NCBI RefSeq assembly: GCF_033096445.1
Contig: NZ_AP028155.1
Span: forward strand, 1,245,880 to 1,309,879
DNA: 64,000 nucleotides
Direction: 5' to 3'
From: Butyricimonas faecihominis
Lineage (GTDB): Bacteria; Bacteroidota; Bacteroidia; Bacteroidales; Marinifilaceae
Position 1 is the first letter of the stretch, and every line of letters begins with the position of its first letter. This document shows positions 61,067 to 64,000 of the stretch, piece after piece. Position numbers and translations under genes: made by a program. Under the pieces are notes generated by a model. That model was given only the letters and a program-made list of their open reading frames with translations. It did not search any database and was not told the origin of the DNA.

Positions 61067-62020
61067 ATGAAAGTCATCGACATACTCAACAATACAGACA
61101 AAGCGGTATTCTCTTTCGAGCTGGTACCGCCACTAAAAGGCGGAGACATCAATAAAATATACGAGGCCATCGAACCCTTGATTGCCCTTGCTCCCCCATT
61201 CATTAACATTACCTTTCACCGGGATGAAGTGGTATATCGTGAATACCCGGACGGAACGATCAAAAAAGTTACCGTGACAAAACGCCCCGGTTCCGTGGCA
61301 CTGGCCGCAGCCATCATGAGACGGTACAACGTGGACATGGTTCCTCATATCGTGTGCGGGGGAGCCACCCGCCATAAGATCGAAAACGAACTCATAGACT
61401 TGAATTTCCTTGACATTGAAAACGTGATGGCACTCCGGGGTGATCCCATACCGGGAGAACGTTTCTTTACTCCCGAAGAAGGCGGACACCAATATAGTTG
61501 TGAACTGGTAGAACAAATCACTCGCATGAACCACGGCCAATACTTGGATGACACGCTGACAGATGCCGTTCCCACGAACTTCTGCATCGGGGTTGCCGGA
61601 TACCCGGAAAAACATTACGAGGCACCCAACCAAGCCTGTGACATCGAGAACCTGAAAAAGAAAGTCGATGCGGGAGCGAATTATATCGTCACCCAGATGT
61701 TTTTCGATAACTCCAAATTTTTCCAGTTTGTCGATAAATGCCGGGCGCAAGGAATTACCGTACCTATCGTACCGGGATTAAAACCCATATCAACATTCAA
61801 ACATCTGGAAATGCTCCCACGTACATTCAGTATAGACATCCCACACGAACTGGTTAAAGAGATTCGTTCATGCAAAAATAACAAGGAGATCAACCAAGTC
61901 GGTATAGAATGGTGCGTGGCACAGAGTAAAGAACTCATCGCACACGGGGTTCCCGCCGTTCATTACTACACGATGGGGAAATCGGAAAATATTCAGGAAA
62001 TTGTAAAACAAGTTTTCTAA
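61067..62020 (+). CDS. metF: 5,10-methylenetetrahydrofolate reductase
   Basis: Protein of 317 aa, TIM barrel. FVFSFELVPPLKGG-like start (AVFSFELVPPLK), the FAD- and folate-site blocks VMALRGDPI and AGYPEKHYEA, and the C-terminal GVPAVHYYTMG are all family marks. It reduces methylene-THF to methyl-THF, the methyl donor of MetH. Separated from metH by the 131-bp repeat element. Confidence 0.96.
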   Translation: MKVIDILNNTDKAVFSFELVPPLKGGDINKIYEAIEPLIALAPPFINITFHRDEVVYREYPDGTIKKVTVTKRPGSVALAAAIMRRYNVDMVPHIVCGGATRHKIENELIDLNFLDIENVMALRGDPIPGERFFTPEEGGHQYSCELVEQITRMNHGQYLDDTLTDAVPTNFCIGVAGYPEKHYEAPNQACDIENLKKKVDAGANYIVTQMFFDNSKFFQFVDKCRAQGITVPIVPGLKPISTFKHLEMLPRTFSIDIPHELVKEIRSCKNNKEINQVGIEWCVAQSKELIAHGVPAVHYYTMGKSENIQEIVKQVF

Positions 62021-62023
62021 GCT

Positions 62024-63313
62024 ATGCAACAAGAAACTAAACCAAACTTTTGGGCACTAACTCCCTTGATCATATTTTTAAGTATCTACCTGATCGCCTC
62101 TATCATCATGGGAGATTTTTACAAAATGCCGATCACCGTGGCATTTCTCGTCTCTTCCGTTGTGGCCGTGGCCATCTCTTCCGGGGGAAAACTCCACAAA
62201 CGGATAGACCTATTCTGTAAAGGAGCCGCCAACAGCAATATCATGCTCATGGTGTGGATTTTTATCCTTGCCGGGGCATTTGCCCAAACGGCAAAAGCCG
62301 TGGGGGCGGTAGATGCGACTGTTAATCTCGCTTTATCCGTACTTCCGGACAGTCTCTTACTCGCAGGGATGTTTATTGCCGCCTGTTTCATTTCACTTTC
62401 CATGGGAACTTCTGTCGGTACGATCGTGGCACTTACCCCCGTCGCCGTCGGTATTGCCGCACAAACAGGCATAAACACGCCTTTCATGGTAGCCATCGTG
62501 GTCGGAGGAGCCATGTTCGGGGATAACCTATCCTTTATCTCCGACACGACCATTGTTGCCACCCGCACGCAAGGCTGTAACATGAAAGATAAATTTAAAG
62601 TCAATAGCTTAATTGTCATCCCGGTTGCTATACTCGTAACTATCGTTTACCTGTTCCAAGGCAGCGAAATAACAACAACACCCAGCGCCACCCCGATCGA
62701 GTGGTTAAAAGTAATTCCTTACATTTTGGTACTAATCACCGCCTTGGCTGGCGTGAATGTCATGATCGTACTTCTACTCGGTATTCTCTGTTCCGGTATA
62801 GTCGGGATAATTACCGGAAGCATTCAATTCTGGGAATGGTTTGCCGCCATGGGTTCGGGGATCTCCGATATGGGAGAACTGATCATTATCACGTTGCTGG
62901 CAGGCGGAATGCTCGAAATGATTCGCTACAACGGGGGAATTGCCTACATCATTCAGAAATTGACAACTCATGTCAAATCAAAAAAAGGAGCCGAATTAAG
63001 TATTGCCGCCCTAGTCAGTTTCGCCGATTTATGCACGGCAAACAACACGATAGCCCTCATCATGTCCGGCCCCATAGCTAAAGACATTGCCAATCGTTTT
63101 GGTGTCGATCCCCGGAAATCAGCCAGCCTGCTAGACACATTCTCGTGTTTCGTGCAAGGTATCATTCCCTACGGAGCGCAATTACTCATGGCCGCCGGTC
63201 TAGCCTCCATTACCCCGCTAGCCATCATGCAGTACCTCTACTACCCGTACTTAATGGGTGTTGCAGCCCTTTTGGCTATATTCTTTCGCTATCCTCGGAA
63301 ATACTCACGGTAA
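62024..63313 (+). CDS. NhaC-family Na+/H+ antiporter or methionine transporter
   Basis: Protein of 429 aa with about eleven helices. The N-terminal pattern and GTSVGTIVALTPVAVG, GGAMFGDNLSFISDTTIVATRTQGC are NhaC marks. It starts 3 bases after the metF stop, inside a SAM-riboswitch operon. NhaC-superfamily members controlled by S-boxes have been proposed as methionine transporters (MetT). That reading fits the context, but sequence alone cannot separate it from a Na+/H+ antiporter. Confidence 0.85.
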   Translation: MQQETKPNFWALTPLIIFLSIYLIASIIMGDFYKMPITVAFLVSSVVAVAISSGGKLHKRIDLFCKGAANSNIMLMVWIFILAGAFAQTAKAVGAVDATVNLALSVLPDSLLLAGMFIAACFISLSMGTSVGTIVALTPVAVGIAAQTGINTPFMVAIVVGGAMFGDNLSFISDTTIVATRTQGCNMKDKFKVNSLIVIPVAILVTIVYLFQGSEITTTPSATPIEWLKVIPYILVLITALAGVNVMIVLLLGILCSGIVGIITGSIQFWEWFAAMGSGISDMGELIIITLLAGGMLEMIRYNGGIAYIIQKLTTHVKSKKGAELSIAALVSFADLCTANNTIALIMSGPIAKDIANRFGVDPRKSASLLDTFSCFVQGIIPYGAQLLMAAGLASITPLAIMQYLYYPYLMGVAALLAIFFRYPRKYSR

Positions 63314-63347
63314 ACTTTTAGCTTTTATCTTTTAGTTTTTAACTTTG
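63314..63347 (+). repeat. Family B repeat (TTTTAGCTTTTATCTTTTAG) ending in a TAnnTTTG box
   Basis: The unit CTTTTATCTTTTAGTTTTTA runs directly into TAACTTTG (63340-63347), which matches the Bacteroidetes -7 box, 5 bases before the next ATG. It may act as a promoter or be a chance fit. Confidence 0.5.
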
Positions 63348-63351
63348 CCCC

Positions 63352-64000
63352 ATGACAATAATCGAAATCATCGTCACCATACTCCTCGGTACCGCCGCAG
63401 GTTTTATCAACACGTTTGCCGGGGGCGGCTCCATGTTGGTAGTACCTTTCCTTATCTTCATCGGCTTACCGGCAAACGTGGCGAACGCAACCAACCGGAT
63501 TGCTATTTTATTGCAAAACGTGGTATCCGTCAGCGGCTTTAAACAAAAAAAAATACTTGATTTCAAAACCGATTCTAAACTGCTACTCCCCGTGGCCCTC
63601 GGAAGTATCGTGGGTGCATTTATTGCCGTGGACATCAACGAAGAGATATTCAAAAAAGTCATTGCCGGACTTTTAATCGTCATGTTTTTCATGCTACTCT
63701 TGAACCCGGATGCCTGGGTTAAAGCAAATGCGGACAAGGCAAAAATGAAAAGCCCGTGGCTACGAAACATTATCTTCTTTTTCCTAGGAATTTACGGCGG
63801 ATTCATCCAAATCGGTATCGGGTTCTTCCTGCTGGCGGGGTTGGTTCTCGGATGTGGTTACGATCTATTAAAAGCCAATGCCATAAAACTATTTATCGTG
63901 CTATTCTACACGATTATCGCTCTGGCAATCTTTATCTGGAACGATCTCGTGGATTTTAAAGTCGGACTCATCCTAGCCTGTGGAAATATGCTTGGGGCAT
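63352..64000 (+). CDS. TauE/SafE (TSUP) family permease, truncated by the window end
   Basis: First 216 codons of a membrane protein, open at the right edge. The opening IIVTILLGTAAGFINTFAGG and GGSMLVVPFLIFIGLPANVANATNR are the TSUP signature, followed by five or more helices. TSUP proteins move sulfite, sulfonates or other sulfur anions; here the sulfur-methionine context suggests a sulfur substrate, but this is inference. It starts at ATG 63352, 38 bases after the NhaC-like gene. Confidence 0.85.
   Translation, partial: MTIIEIIVTILLGTAAGFINTFAGGGSMLVVPFLIFIGLPANVANATNRIAILLQNVVSVSGFKQKKILDFKTDSKLLLPVALGSIVGAFIAVDINEEIFKKVIAGLLIVMFFMLLLNPDAWVKANADKAKMKSPWLRNIIFFFLGIYGGFIQIGIGFFLLAGLVLGCGYDLLKANAIKLFIVLFYTIIALAIFIWNDLVDFKVGLILACGNMLGA

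Noticed and set aside
61133-61750. 205-codon minus-strand ORF inside metF
   Set aside because: Antisense shadow of metF without homology.
1-64000. tRNA, rRNA or tmRNA genes
   Set aside because: No gap shows a T-loop GGTTCRA-type block with a matching acceptor stem, and no rRNA sequence was recognised.

Overview
The window looks like a chromosomal segment of a gut Bacteroidales bacterium. The family is most plausibly Odoribacteraceae (Odoribacter/Butyricimonas type), but that level is inference. The evidence for the phylum is the Bacteroidetes promoter form (TTTG, about 19-20 bases, TAnnTTTG) in front of many genes, very few Shine-Dalgarno sequences, a lipidated TamA-like protein (TamL), glycine-lipid acyltransferases, a full Na+-NQR operon and the RidA/rubrerythrin/Rex set of an anaerobe. 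Nearly all genes are intact and densely packed. I see no phage, insertion sequence, CRISPR array, rRNA or tRNA.

Layout. 0-4 kb: a large ABC-2 permease fused to a dead M1-peptidase-like region and a golvesin/xanthan-lyase-type domain, and a secreted protein with one animal-like I-set Ig domain. 4-7.5 kb: rplU-rpmA, serS, a DUF4286-like protein, ruvC. 7.5-11.2 kb: an OmpA/TPR lipoprotein and the glycine-lipid pair glsA-glsB. 11.2-19.1 kb (minus strand): LysE exporter, PIN-PhoH ATPase, signal peptidase I, dapB, then rplT-rpmI-infC-thrS. 19.6-22.9 kb: rex, bactofilin, folC, a META-domain lipoprotein. 23-29.3 kb: nqrABCDEF. 29.3-41 kb: a YejM/PbgA-like membrane hydrolase, glyA, an epimerase/acetyltransferase pair, two orphan small proteins, a lipoprotein peptide deformylase overlapping a MATE exporter, a YtxH/holin-like envelope trio, an ABM monooxygenase and an exported superoxide dismutase. 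41-54.3 kb: HD protein, AgcS symporter, DEAD-box helicase, K+/H+ antiporter, rubrerythrin, RidA, sugar nucleotidyltransferase, a NarL-type two-component pair, TamL, a SpoU methyltransferase and a small porin.

54.4-64 kb is the most interesting part. An S-box (SAM-I clan) riboswitch is followed by a 35-codon leader ORF whose last codons are Met-rich and lie inside an intrinsic terminator hairpin. Downstream come a DUF39 protein, a NIL-domain ferredoxin and a UPF0280 protein. This is the set that in methanogens makes homocysteine directly from aspartate semialdehyde and sulfide. Then follow cobalamin-dependent metH, metF, an NhaC-family transporter that may carry methionine, and a TauE/SafE (TSUP) permease cut by the window end. 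The segment reads as one sulfide-to-methionine regulon.

Non-coding DNA carries several families of short AT-rich repeats that often touch the 3' ends of genes and supply their stop codons. There are also two paired-hairpin inverted-repeat elements, a tandem 11-mer, a TA/CA microsatellite and a G-quadruplex candidate upstream of thrS. infC has a rare strong Shine-Dalgarno that points to in-frame AUU/AUA codons rather than AUG.
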